Shown in pieces: positions 27,465 to 37,270 of a stretch of DNA of 64,000 nt. The DNA is taken from the NCBI GenBank assembly GCA_016124495.1, contig WGNP01000013.1:1-64000 (forward strand). Reading direction: 5' to 3'. The translations under genes were made by a program, and so were the position numbers. Source of the stretch: Hyphomonas sp. (GTDB lineage Bacteria > Pseudomonadota > Alphaproteobacteria > Caulobacterales > Hyphomonadaceae). The notes below the pieces were generated by a model, which was not told where the DNA came from, did no database searches, and worked only from the letters and a program-made list of their open reading frames with translations. How positions within the stretch are numbered: the stretch's first letter is position 1; every line of letters begins with the position of its first letter.

Positions 27465-28448
27465 CTACAAGCCCTCGAACAACGCCGTCGAAACATACCG
27501 CTCCGCGAAGCTCGCGAGGATCACGACAATCGTCTTGCCCGCCATGTCCGGCCGCTTGCCGAGCTGCACCGCCGCATGCGCCGCCGCGCCGGAGGAGATA
27601 CCGCCCGGAATGCCTTCGATCTTCGCAAGCTTGCGCGCCGCCGAAATCGCGTCGCTGTTCGACACTTTCAGCACTTCATCGATCAGGCTCGTATCCGCAT
27701 TGCCCGGAATGAAGCCAGCGCCGATGCCCTGGATCATGTGCGGCCCCGGCGCGCCGCCGGAAAGGACCGGGGACGCTTCCGGCTCGACGGCAAACATCTG
27801 CAGGCCCGGCTTGCGCGGCTTCAGAACGCGGCCGACGCCCGTGAACGTCCCGCCGGTGCCGATGCCGGCGATGACCGCATCGACCTTGCCATCGGTGTCC
27901 GCCCAGATTTCCTCGGCGGTCGTCTTTTCGTGGATCGCAGGATTCGCCGGATTGTCGAACTGGCTGGGGCTGACCGAACCGGGGATCGACTCCAGCAGCT
28001 CCTTCGCTTTGGCAATCGCGCCCCCCATCCCCTTCTCTTTCGGCGTCAGCTCCAGCTCGGCGCCGAGATAGGCGAGCATCTTGCGCCGCTCGATCGACAT
28101 CGATTCCGGCATCGTCAGGATCAGCCGGTAGCCGCGCTGCGCCGCGACGAAGGCGAGACCGATGCCGGTATTGCCCGACGTCGGCTCGATCAGCGTCCCG
28201 CCCGGCTTCAGCTTGCCCTCGGCCTCAAGGCCCAGGATCATTGCGAGGCCAATCCGGTCCTTCACGCTCGCCAGCGGATTGAAGAATTCGAGCTTGAACA
28301 GAAGGTCGGCCTTCACGCCCTCGGCCTTTGCAAACTTCTCCGCCCGTACCAGCGGCGTCGAGCCAATCGTCTCCAGGATCGACCCATACACCCGCCCCCG
28401 CGGGCCATCGAGCGTTACGCCGCTCTCGAGTTTCACGGTTCCGGACAT
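27465..28448 (-). CDS. cysK: Cysteine synthase A
   Basis: [14 protein letters not shown]...[16 protein letters not shown]...[16 protein letters not shown]. Confidence 0.95.
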   Translation of the reverse strand: MSGTVKLESGVTLDGPRGRVYGSILETIGSTPLVRAEKFAKAEGVKADLLFKLEFFNPLASVKDRIGLAMILGLEAEGKLKPGGTLIEPTSGNTGIGLAFVAAQRGYRLILTMPESMSIERRKMLAYLGAELELTPKEKGMGGAIAKAKELLESIPGSVSPSQFDNPANPAIHEKTTAEEIWADTDGKVDAVIAGIGTGGTFTGVGRVLKPRKPGLQMFAVEPEASPVLSGGAPGPHMIQGIGAGFIPGNADTSLIDEVLKVSNSDAISAARKLAKIEGIPGGISSGAAAHAAVQLGKRPDMAGKTIVVILASFAERYVSTALFEGL

Positions 28449-28560
28449 GGCTGTCTCCCTTCAGAGATAAACTTGAACCCCGAATATCGGCGCGCGCGGG
28501 ACAATGCGCAACCGAAGGCCGTGTTTAGCTGGGCTGAAGTGTGAGCCGGAAGGTTGGGCT

Positions 28561-29324
28561 TCAGGATCGGCGGGCAGCGTCCGTTCGTATCGCGGTCGCC
28601 AGATCATGCTTGGCCGCATAAGCCGCCGCTTTCTTTACCTCGTTGAAGAGGTGGGCCTTCAAGTGGGGCTTGGCGAGACTATGGTCGATGCCGCGCAAGG
28701 CGCAAAAAAGGGCAATGTTGAACGACCATTCCGCTTCAGTCAGATAGCCGAGCTTGTTCGACTGCCACCCCTGACTGTCAAAGTCGGTATGGTTGGTCAG
28801 GTCAAACGCGGCATTGGCGCTGAACACTCCAAAGCCGAGATAGCACGCTGTCACGTCTGTCGCCGGCTCCAGAAGGTCCCAGCCTCCCGGTGGATCTTCC
28901 TGGATGTTTTCGCAGATGTAGTGGCCAAGCTCATGCGCAAACACGGCAATCAGGGCCGCCGGCTTTTTGATGAGTGCAGGATCGTAAGTGACTTTTCCGG
29001 AGTTTCCGGAATGCGAGAAGGTACCTGCCGCCGCACCAGTGTGCTGCACATTGCCAACGCTAGACACCCTTCCTGCCCGCTCAGCTTGCGGCACAAGACT
29101 GACAGGCCAGTCTTCCATCCCGTGATTTTCCGGACTTGGTGGAAGATGTGAGTTGCGCGGGCGTGTCCTTGCGCATCAGTCGACGGGAAGAAGTCCGCAG
29201 TCGGAAGAACGAGAGGAGATTTGCCGAAATCGTCGGCGCCCCGGTTGCGCAGGAGCCAACCCCAGCATTTGACGTGGAAAGCCTCGACGTCGGGATCAAG
29301 AAAGTACCTGCGCCCGAACATCAC
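28561..29324 (-). pseudogene. HExxH-containing protein (predicted metallopeptidase) split by a frameshift
   Basis: MMFGRRYFLDPDVEAFHVKCWGWLLRN...FHQVRKITG then frame change to MEDWPVSLVPQ...IAVFAHELGHYICENIQE. Confidence 0.65.
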
Positions 29325-29398
29325 AATCCCCCAAAGAAAGCGAAAGCCTAGTCAACCTGCGCGGGTGATGACAACCAGCTTATCCCGAGCGAAGCATG

Positions 29399-29430
29399 CC
29401 CCTGCGAAGGCAGGGGTCGAAGGACGGGCC
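29399..29430. repeat. Hairpin plus GTCGAAGGACGGGCC module
   Basis: CCCCTGCgaagGCAGGGGtcgaaggacgggcc in the bioB / metallopeptidase intergenic region. Confidence 0.5.
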
Positions 29431-29721
29431 AAGCCGTACGCCGTCCGGACTTATGCCCACATCCGCGCATGACCCCAGCCCCTCCGCCCCCGGAGCATCC
29501 CCGCCCTCTGCGAGAGCAAGTGATAAAAAGTCAGAAACTTTGCGAATCGCCGAGAAAGACTGAGACAAAAACGAAGTCAAATGTAGAAAGATCGAGACGA
29601 AACGAGAGGGGTTGCGCACCCGACTACGCACCAATCCCTGTTTTAACAGGCGTTCCGGCCTTTACGCGCGGCAAATCCGGAAAAACGGCTCACCAAACCC
29701 GAAAACCCCCGGGTTAAAGCC

Positions 29722-30681
29722 TCAGCACTTCGCGCAGCCGCCAGCGACCGACTCCAGCAGCCTGGCGTCCTTGTCCGCGCCCGGCAGCGGCGTGGTCAGA
29801 AGCCGATCGCCGACGAAGATGGAATTGGCGCCGGCTAGCAGGCAAAGCGCCTGGCCTTCCGGGCTCATCGACTCGCGACCCGCCGAGAGGCGCACCCAGC
29901 TTTGCGGGAAGACGATGCGGCAGGTGGCAATCGCGCGGGTGAGTTCGAGCGTGTCGAGCTCTTCACTGTTTCCGAGCGGCGTACCCTTGATCGGCACCAG
30001 CTTGTTGACCGGCACGCTTTCCGGATGCGGGGTCAGCTTGGAGAGTTCGTGGATCAAGCCAACCCGGTCGGCGCGGGATTCGCCCATGCCGAGGATACCG
30101 CCGCAGCAAAGCTTGATGCCGGCGGTACGGCAACGGCCAAGCGTCTCCAGCCGGTCGTCATAGGTACGTGTACTGACGACATCGCCGTAATACTCACGCG
30201 AGGTGTCGAGGTTGTGGTTGTAATAGTCGAGCCCGGCCGCCTTCAACGCTTCGGCCTGGCCCTCCTCGAGCATCCCTAGCGTCACGCACGTCTCCAGCCC
30301 CTCGGCCTTCACGGCAGAAATCATCTCGGCAACCTTCGGCAGGTCGCGGTCCTTCAGCGAGCGCCAGGCCGCGCCCATGCAGAACCGGTCCGCGCCATTG
30401 GCCTTGGCGCGGCGGGCCGTCTCGACGACCTCTTCGAGCGGCAGAAGCTTCTCGGCCTTGAGGCCGGTGTCGAACTTGGCAGACTGGCTGCAATAGCCGC
30501 AGTCTTCCGGGCAGCCCCCGGTCTTGATCGACAGGAGCTGGGATTTCTGAACCGCACCATCCGGCCAGTTGGCGGCTTTAACGGCGAGGGCGCGCGCCAC
30601 CAACTGGTCGAGCGGGAGTTCATAGACTGCCGCGATCTCTTCGCGGGTCCAGTCCTGACGGGGGGCAAGATCGAAGGCCAT
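29722..30681 (-). CDS. bioB: Biotin synthase
   Basis: [44 protein letters not shown]. Confidence 0.97.
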   Translation of the reverse strand: MAFDLAPRQDWTREEIAAVYELPLDQLVARALAVKAANWPDGAVQKSQLLSIKTGGCPEDCGYCSQSAKFDTGLKAEKLLPLEEVVETARRAKANGADRFCMGAAWRSLKDRDLPKVAEMISAVKAEGLETCVTLGMLEEGQAEALKAAGLDYYNHNLDTSREYYGDVVSTRTYDDRLETLGRCRTAGIKLCCGGILGMGESRADRVGLIHELSKLTPHPESVPVNKLVPIKGTPLGNSEELDTLELTRAIATCRIVFPQSWVRLSAGRESMSPEGQALCLLAGANSIFVGDRLLTTPLPGADKDARLLESVAGGCAKC

Positions 30682-30707
30682 GTCGCGTTCCTTTATCTGT
30701 AGACGGA

Positions 30708-32105
30708 TTAACCGATGACGCCGGTGAGGGCGGCGCGGGCAGCAAGCTGCGGGCTCATCAGATGGGTACGGCCACCCCGGCCCTGACGGCCTTCGAAGTT
30801 GCGATTAGAGGTCGAGGCGCAGCGCTCCCCCGGCGCGAGGATATCCGGGTTCATGCCGAGGCACATGGAACAACCGGGTTCGCGCCATTCGAAGCCAGCA
30901 TCGAGGAATATGGCGTCGAGGCCTTCTTCCTCTGCCTGCGCACGAACAAGGCCGGAGCCCGGCACCACCATCGCACGCACACCCGGCGCAACCTTGCCGG
31001 TCTTCGCAATGGTTGCAGCGGCGCGCAGGTCCTCGATACGGGAATTGGTGCACGAGCCGATGAATACGCGCTGCACCGGCGTACCGGCAATCGGCTTTCC
31101 GCCTTCAAGGCCCATATAAGCCAGCGCGCGTTCGCAGGCGGCCGCTTTCACAGGATCGGCGAAATCCTCCGGACGCGGAATAATCCCGGAAAGGGCAATA
31201 CCCTGCTCCGGGCTCGTGCCCCAGGTGACAGTCGGCTCAACGTCTGCCCCCTTGATGGTCAAAACGTGATCGAACACGGCGTCATCATCCGATCGCAGCG
31301 TCTGCCAGTAGCGCTCCGCCATTTCCCAGGCGCCACCCTTCGGCGCGGCGGGGCGGCCGTTTACATAAGCGAAGGTCTTCTCGTCCGGCGCGACAAGACC
31401 CGCGCGGGCGCCGCCTTCGATGGAGAGGTTGCACAGCGTCATCCGGCCTTCCATCGACAGGGCGCGCACGGCCTCGCCCCGGTATTCGATGACATAGCCG
31501 GTGCCGCCGGCCGTGCCAGTGATCGCGATGATATGGAGGGCAAGGTCCTTCGCCGTGACGCCCTCTCGCAAGCGGCCAGACACCTCGATCGCCATGTTCA
31601 GCATCTTCCGGGCACGGAGCGTTTGCGTAGCCAGCACATGCTCGACCTCGGACGTGCCGATTCCGTGCGCCAGCGCGCCAAAAGCGCCGTGGGTGGAGGT
31701 ATGGCTGTCGCCGCAGACGATAGTCATGCCGGGCTGGGTACGCCCCTGCTCCGGCCCGACAACGTGAACGATACCATTGTTGATGTCGCCCATCGGGAAA
31801 AACCGGATGCCGTGCTCGGCGACATTGCGCGTCAGCGTTTCCAGCTGATTGCGCGCTTCGGGATCTGCCACGCCCGCAAGGCCGAGCGATTGGTTTTCGG
31901 TGGGCGTATTGTGATCGGCGACCGCCAGCGTCAGTTCCGGTCGGCGCACACGGCGGCCGGCAACCTTCAGGCCGTCAAACGCCTGCGGGGTCGTCACCTC
32001 ATGGATAAGGTGAAGGTCAATATAGAGGAGGCTTTCGCCGGAGGCGGCATCGGTATGGACGACATGCGCGTCCCAGATCTTGTCGTAGAGGGTCTTTCCG
32101 GGCAT
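30708..32105 (-). CDS. leuC: 3-isopropylmalate dehydratase large subunit
   Basis: [12 protein letters not shown]...[33 protein letters not shown]...[17 protein letters not shown]. Confidence 0.97.
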   Translation of the reverse strand: MPGKTLYDKIWDAHVVHTDAASGESLLYIDLHLIHEVTTPQAFDGLKVAGRRVRRPELTLAVADHNTPTENQSLGLAGVADPEARNQLETLTRNVAEHGIRFFPMGDINNGIVHVVGPEQGRTQPGMTIVCGDSHTSTHGAFGALAHGIGTSEVEHVLATQTLRARKMLNMAIEVSGRLREGVTAKDLALHIIAITGTAGGTGYVIEYRGEAVRALSMEGRMTLCNLSIEGGARAGLVAPDEKTFAYVNGRPAAPKGGAWEMAERYWQTLRSDDDAVFDHVLTIKGADVEPTVTWGTSPEQGIALSGIIPRPEDFADPVKAAACERALAYMGLEGGKPIAGTPVQRVFIGSCTNSRIEDLRAAATIAKTGKVAPGVRAMVVPGSGLVRAQAEEEGLDAIFLDAGFEWREPGCSMCLGMNPDILAPGERCASTSNRNFEGRQGRGGRTHLMSPQLAARAALTGVIG

Positions 32106-32171
32106 TTCGGTCTCGCTCTTGCGCGCCGCACAATAGCGGCGGCGCTGCAGGAAGGAAGCCTGTCAAATGCG

Positions 32172-32200
32172 AAAACGCCCTCGCCGCAAGGCAAGGGCGC
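32172..32200 (-). terminator. Rho-independent terminator downstream of rplS
   Basis: Minus strand CGCCCTTGCCttgcGGCGAGGGCGTTTTCG. Confidence 0.75.
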
Positions 32201-32227
32201 TCTGGCAGTTGGGCATTGGCCCGAAAC

Positions 32228-32791
32228 CTATGCTTCGGCGGGCTTTTCGGCTGCGGCAGCGGCTTCAGCAGCAGCAGCCTCTGCAGCGGCAACAGCCTCG
32301 GCAGCAGCGGCGGCTTCAGCCGCTTCGGCGCGGGCCTTCGCGGCGGTGTCCTTGCGGGCAACCTTTTCGGCGTCTTTCTGGCGGCGGCGCTCGGTTTTGG
32401 ATACAGCGAGTTCCTGGGTCTCGATGCCGTGGCCGGTGGTGCGCTCGGCGATACGGGCGCCTTTGCCGCGCAGGTCGCGCAGGTAGTAGAGTTTCGCGCG
32501 GCGGACGCGGCCCTTGCGGACCACTTCGATCGAGTCGATCAGCGGCGAGACCACCGGGAACACACGCTCGACGCCTTCACCAAAGGAGATCTTGCGGACC
32601 GTGAAGCTCTCGTTGAGACCCTGGCCGGCGCGGGCGATGCAGACGCCTTCATAGCGCTGGACGCGCTCACGGTCGCCTTCCTTGATTTTCACGTTCACCG
32701 CCAGCGTGTCGCCGGGCGAAAAGGTCGGAATCTTCTTGTCGCCGAGAACGCGGGCCATTTCGGCCGTCTCAAGCTCTTTAATCAGGTTCAT
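32228..32791 (-). CDS. rplS: 50S ribosomal protein L19 with long Ala-rich C-terminal extension
   Basis: [54 protein letters not shown]...[18 protein letters not shown]. Confidence 0.96.
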   Translation of the reverse strand: MNLIKELETAEMARVLGDKKIPTFSPGDTLAVNVKIKEGDRERVQRYEGVCIARAGQGLNESFTVRKISFGEGVERVFPVVSPLIDSIEVVRKGRVRRAKLYYLRDLRGKGARIAERTTGHGIETQELAVSKTERRRQKDAEKVARKDTAAKARAEAAEAAAAAEAVAAAEAAAAEAAAAAEKPAEA

Positions 32792-33503
32792 CGCCAGTCT
32801 CCGGCGCAACAGATGTGGGGGGTCGGGAGTAAGCGGCGTATAAATCGGGGCGGCGGTTAAAAGTCAACGCCTTTGAGCGGTCCAGACGCCACTCTTCTAT
32901 ACGCTTGTGGTCGCCGGAGAGGAGAATGTCCGGAATCCCCCGCCCCTCCCACTCCCGGGGCTGGGTATACTGGGGGTGTTCCAGCAGGCCGGTCTCGAAG
33001 GATTCCCCCGTCAGGGAGGCCGCATTGCCCGCCACACCGGGCAAAAGCCGCACCGCCGCCTCGACCATCGCCATAGCCGCGACATCCCCGCCGGCGAGGA
33101 CAAAGTCCCCCAGCGAGACCTCCTGCATCCCCCGGGCCTCGATCACCCGCTCGTCGAGACCTTCGAACCGGCCACAGAAAAGGACCACACCCGGCCCCGC
33201 CGCCCAGTCGCGGGCCATTTTCTGGTTAAACCGGGGACCGCGCGGGGAAAGGTAAACGAGGGGGCGGCCATTGGCCGGAACACTGTCCAGGGCGACAGCG
33301 GCCACATCAGCACGCAACACCAGGCCCGCCCCGCCCCCGGCCGGCGTGTCATCCACCTTGCGGTGCTTGCCGAGGCCGAAGGTCCGCAGGTCGACGGTTT
33401 CGAGCGCCCAGATCCCTTCGGCACGCGACCGGCCCAGGATCGAGGCGCCGAGCGGGCCGGGATACGCCTCGGGCACGAGGGTGATGCAGGTCGCGGTGAA
33501 CAT
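32778..33503 (-). CDS. trmD: tRNA (guanine37-N1)-methyltransferase
   Basis: [32 protein letters not shown]...[49 protein letters not shown]. Confidence 0.96.
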   Translation of the reverse strand: MFTATCITLVPEAYPGPLGASILGRSRAEGIWALETVDLRTFGLGKHRKVDDTPAGGGAGLVLRADVAAVALDSVPANGRPLVYLSPRGPRFNQKMARDWAAGPGVVLFCGRFEGLDERVIEARGMQEVSLGDFVLAGGDVAAMAMVEAAVRLLPGVAGNAASLTGESFETGLLEHPQYTQPREWEGRGIPDILLSGDHKRIEEWRLDRSKALTFNRRPDLYAAYSRPPTSVAPETGDEPD

Positions 33504-33527
33504 AGGCGGGGTGTAGCGCGCGGGCGC

Positions 33528-34228
33528 TTAGCCGCCAACCGGGCTCTCGCCCGGAGCGGTGTCCGGCCCGGCGACGTCTTTCGGTTTTTCGCTGCCGCCT
33601 TTGCCGATCATCAGCTCGCGGCCCGCGAGCATCCCGCCCGTCATCTGCAGCGCGAAGCGTTCCTCGTCGCGGCGGCGCAGTTCCTCGATGGCGTCGTCGA
33701 TGGCGCCTTCCGACTCGCCGAGACGGTCGAGCGCCAGCCGCGGCACGATCGCCAGATCCAGATGGAGACCATTTTCTGCACCTTCGGCTTGGCAAGGTCG
33801 CCGCGCTCCTGCAGCGTCTGCATGACGATGGCGGTGGAGCTCAGCACGAAGCCAGCGCCTGCGATCAGCGAGTTTTGCGCCGAATATCCGAGCGCGACCG
33901 CGGCCCAGGAGAGCAGCAGGATCCAGGTGAGGACCTGCACAAGGCCCAGGCCGAAGATCTGCTGGCGCATCCCCCACTGGCGCGCGGGCTGCATCTCCAG
34001 ACCTGTAGTAAAGAGGGACGTCACCACACCGAGTTCGGCGACGTGCAGAATTTCGGCAGGCTCTGTGAGCAGGTGCAAGCCAAACGGGCCGATGCCGAGG
34101 CCGGCGGCAAGATAGCCGGGCGCCGAGCCGAAGCCGATACGCTTGAAGACGGGCACGGCGATCACGGCGGAGCCGAGCAGTATCACGAGGGCGCCCAGAT
34201 CGGGCCCACGGGCAACTTCGGCGGCCAT
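33528..34228 (-). pseudogene. KefB/CPA2-type cation:proton antiporter remnant with large internal deletion
   Basis: N-terminal TM part MAAEVARGPDLGALVILLGSAVIAVPVFKRIGFGSAPGYLAAGLGIGPFG... to QKMVSIW, frame change at DLAIVPRLAL, then directly into C-terminal tail ESEGAIDDAIEELRRRDEERFALQMTGGMLAGRELMIGKGG. Confidence 0.8.
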
Positions 34229-34321
34229 GCCCTCTTTCCCCGTTCGGCTGCAGCCGGCCTTACAGCACGCAGGCTGGCTCGCAAGACAGGAGATTGGATT
34301 CCGGCGCGGGCTGGACTAGGC

Positions 34322-35080
34322 ATGAGACGAATGACAAGCGCTCCCGCCCTTTCCGTGCTGATCCCCTTCTTCAATGAGGCGGGCAATGTGCATCCCGTAA
34401 TCGACGAGGTGCATGCCGCGCTGGCGGGCATCGATTTCGAGGTGATCTGCGTCAACGATGCGTCCGGCGACGCAACCGGCGCAGAGCTGGCGGAGGCAAA
34501 GGCGGCGCATCCGGATACGGTGACGGTGCTGACCCACGTGCAGCGGCGCGGGAAATCCGCCGCGCTGTTCACCGGCCTCAGATCCGTGCGCGGAGAGTGG
34601 GTCCAGCTGCTCGACGGCGACGGGCAGAATGATCCGAACGATACAGCGCGGCTCTGGCAGGCGCTGATCGCACTGGGCGCGCCCGGCAAGCTCGGCATCA
34701 TTGCCGGCAGGCGGAGCAGCCGCAACGATTCCGGATTCAAGTGGGTCCAGTCGCGCGTCGCCAACGGCGTGCGCCGGTTCGTGCTGCAGGATGATGCGAC
34801 CGATACGGGCTGCGGCTGGAAACTGATCCGTACGCAAGCCTTCCGCGAACTGCCCTATTTTGCCTCGATGCACCGCTTCCTGCCGGCGCTGGTCAAGCGG
34901 GGGGGATGGGAAGTGCGCGAGGAGTTGGTGAACGACCGGCAGCGCCTGGCAGGACAGTCAAAGTACGGCTTCATCGGGCGCCTCGGCGCGGGGATCTTCG
35001 ACCTGATCGGGATGTTCTGGCTGGTGCGGCGCGGCGGATATGGCGTCGCCGCCGAGTGGAATGATCCACGCGGCGGTTAA
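34322..35080 (+). CDS. Family 2 glycosyltransferase
   Basis: LSVLIPFFNEAGNVHPVIDEV...VICVNDASGDAT...VQLLDGDGQNDPND. Confidence 0.93.
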   Translation: MRRMTSAPALSVLIPFFNEAGNVHPVIDEVHAALAGIDFEVICVNDASGDATGAELAEAKAAHPDTVTVLTHVQRRGKSAALFTGLRSVRGEWVQLLDGDGQNDPNDTARLWQALIALGAPGKLGIIAGRRSSRNDSGFKWVQSRVANGVRRFVLQDDATDTGCGWKLIRTQAFRELPYFASMHRFLPALVKRGGWEVREELVNDRQRLAGQSKYGFIGRLGAGIFDLIGMFWLVRRGGYGVAAEWNDPRGG

Positions 35081-35087
35081 ACCCTTA

Positions 35088-36521
35088 TCAGTCCTGGTCT
35101 CGGCGGCGGGATTCATCCTGGCCACCGTCATCCGGGCGGCTGTCGCCGCGTCCAACCCAGCCGGCGTTATCGCCGTCTCCGCCCCAGCGGCTTTCGCTCG
35201 GCGGCGGAGGCGGTGGGGGTGGCGGCGGAGAAACAGCCGCCGGCGTGCTGCGGCCTGCGCCCGTGCCGAAGATTCCGCCCCCGGACATTCCGTCTCCGAA
35301 CCGGCTACCGCCGCGGCGGTCATCGCTGCCGCCACCCGCTCCGGCATCATCGCCGCCGCGCGGCGTTTCCGTACCCGGACCGCCAAGCAGGCCGTCCGAC
35401 GCACCACCGCGCCCGCCCCAGCCTTCGCGGCCCCCACGAGGCTCGCGCGGAATATCAGCCGGCGGTGTCACGATTGCTGTGTCGAGATCGTTTCCGGGAG
35501 TCCAGCTTCCGCCATCCCCGCCGCCGCGTCCGTCACGCCAGTCCCGTACGCCCCGGCCATCGCGGCCCGGACGTGGATCTTCCGGTATCGGTGACACGGT
35601 AGGGGTGCCTCCGGCGCCGGGTCCCCAGCGATCGCCGGGAACATCGCGCACCGGACGGTCGTCGCGATCATCGCGGTCGCCCCGACCGCCTCCGCCGTCG
35701 CCGTCGCCGTCACCCGGGCGCCAGTCGTGTCCGCCGCCGCCGCGGCCATCCCGATCATCGCGGTGGTCACGGTCGCCCCGGCGCCACTCACGCCAGTCAT
35801 CGCCGTGGCGCCCGTCGCGCCAGCTCCAGTGGCCATGCCGCCAGTCGGACCGGTGCCAGTCCCAGCCAGCCCAGTAGGGGTTGATCACGCTCGGGCGTGG
35901 GTGACGCCGGTAGGTCGTCGTGTAGCGGATTGTGCCGCGCGGGCCCCAGGCAAATCCGTAAGGATCATAGCCCCAGGTCGGGCTGTAATAGCCGTAGCGG
36001 TGGTAGTCCGGCGAATAGCCATAGTGAAAGACGCTGAGGCCCCAGGAGCTGGCATAGCCGTAGTTCCATGTGTCATAGCCATAGCTCTCGTTGTTGGCGT
36101 AGCGGATGTAGCCATACTTGTCGCGCGAGAAGAGGAGGCCGTGCGCAGCCTCGGTATACTCGTATATCGGGCGGACGGAGGACACACGTCCCGCAAGGCC
36201 AAACCAGCCGAGGTCGCTGACATCTTCCCTTATGAACACGCAGCGCCCGGTGAAGTTCTTATGCTCGCACAGCTCCCATTGACCGGCGAAGACGGCGACT
36301 GAACGCGTCTGGTCGTTGAAGGCAAGGTCATGCAGGTTGGCGAACGGGTCATAAGCGTCGCGAATGTCGCCGTAGAAATTCTTGTCGCCGAAAAGGGCAA
36401 TGGCAGCCGGAAGGTCATCACCCCGCCCGTAACTCGTTTCATACTGAGCGAAGGCGGCGGGTGCGCAGAAGATTGCGGGAGCGGTCAGTGCGACAACGGT
36501 GCATAAGGATAAACGGCGCAT
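35088..36521 (-). CDS. Secreted beta/gamma-crystallin-like protein with long Arg/Asp/Gly-rich tail
   Basis: Signal peptide MRRLSLCTVVALTAPAIFCAPAAFAQ; crystallin-like AIALFGDKNFYGDIRDAY...RSVAVFAGQWELCEHKNFTGRCVFIREDVSDLG; tail with DRDDRD/GGG runs and P10. Confidence 0.8.
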   Translation of the reverse strand: MRRLSLCTVVALTAPAIFCAPAAFAQYETSYGRGDDLPAAIALFGDKNFYGDIRDAYDPFANLHDLAFNDQTRSVAVFAGQWELCEHKNFTGRCVFIREDVSDLGWFGLAGRVSSVRPIYEYTEAAHGLLFSRDKYGYIRYANNESYGYDTWNYGYASSWGLSVFHYGYSPDYHRYGYYSPTWGYDPYGFAWGPRGTIRYTTTYRRHPRPSVINPYWAGWDWHRSDWRHGHWSWRDGRHGDDWREWRRGDRDHRDDRDGRGGGGHDWRPGDGDGDGGGGRGDRDDRDDRPVRDVPGDRWGPGAGGTPTVSPIPEDPRPGRDGRGVRDWRDGRGGGDGGSWTPGNDLDTAIVTPPADIPREPRGGREGWGGRGGASDGLLGGPGTETPRGGDDAGAGGGSDDRRGGSRFGDGMSGGGIFGTGAGRSTPAAVSPPPPPPPPPPSESRWGGDGDNAGWVGRGDSRPDDGGQDESRRRDQD

Positions 36522-36600
36522 CAGGGGACCCTTTCGTCCGGTACGCCTGCAAAATGACACGGGCGATATGAACCGCTCGCAACATGCGGGCCAAGAGCTG

Positions 36601-37158
36601 CTATTCGCCGTCCTCGCCCGCAGGTTTGCCGGTTCCCGGGTCGCTCCAGACGGCGAGCTCGGGGATCACGACGCGGCGCGCCGCAACATCCACCACTGGC
36701 ACATCAGCCTGTGTGAAGGGCACGAACACGCTGGAAGCGAGGCCCGTCACATCGACTTCCAGGAGGTCGCCCGATCCGAAATTCTGCACCGAGCGCACTC
36801 GCCCGGCAGGCGAATCGCCGCCGGAATAAACGTCCATCCCCGCAAGGTCCTCGACATAGAACTCGTCGTCCTCAGCCGCCGGCAGGCGCGCCCGCGGCAC
36901 ATAGATGAGGCGGCCGCGCAGCGCGTCCCATTCTTCTTTCTGAAGGGCCTCTTGCGGGCGGACGATGAAATGGTCCTTGCCGGCCCGGGCCGTTTTCGGC
37001 GTCAGCAGCACGGTGCCCGCTTCGTTCATCAATGGACCATAAGTGAACAGCGCTTCCGGATCGGACGTATAGCTCTTCACGCGGACTTCGCCGCGCACAC
37101 CATGGGCGCCCCGCAGGACGCCCACCGCAATTAGTCTGTCATCAGGTTTGGCTGCCAT
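36601..37158 (-). CDS. rimM: Ribosome maturation factor RimM
   Basis: AVGVLRGAHGVRGEVRVKSYTSDPEALFTYGPL...VEDLAGMDVYS. Confidence 0.95.
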   Translation of the reverse strand: MAAKPDDRLIAVGVLRGAHGVRGEVRVKSYTSDPEALFTYGPLMNEAGTVLLTPKTARAGKDHFIVRPQEALQKEEWDALRGRLIYVPRARLPAAEDDEFYVEDLAGMDVYSGGDSPAGRVRSVQNFGSGDLLEVDVTGLASSVFVPFTQADVPVVDVAARRVVIPELAVWSDPGTGKPAGEDGE

Positions 37159-37262
37159 ATCCCGCTTCTACAGCATCGGGCAGTTTCTTCGAAACACCCT
37201 GATGCTGTAGTTCTTGATTTTGTCGCGGCGTTTTTCCGAAAACCGGTTCCCACTTTTCGAAG
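37158..37262 (-). repeat. Palindromic intergenic element, copy 2
   Basis: Minus strand GAAAAGTGGGAACCGGTTTTCGGAAAAACGCCGCGACAAAATCAAGAACTACAGCATCAGG...CCCGATGCTGTAG; same module order as 9430-9524. Confidence 0.75.
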
Positions 37263-37270
37263 CGCCGCTC

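Noticed and set aside
30762-32486. 574-aa plus-strand ORF
   Set aside because: Antisense to leuC and to the L19 alanine-rich tail; the Ala/Ser runs are the mirrored low-complexity tail.
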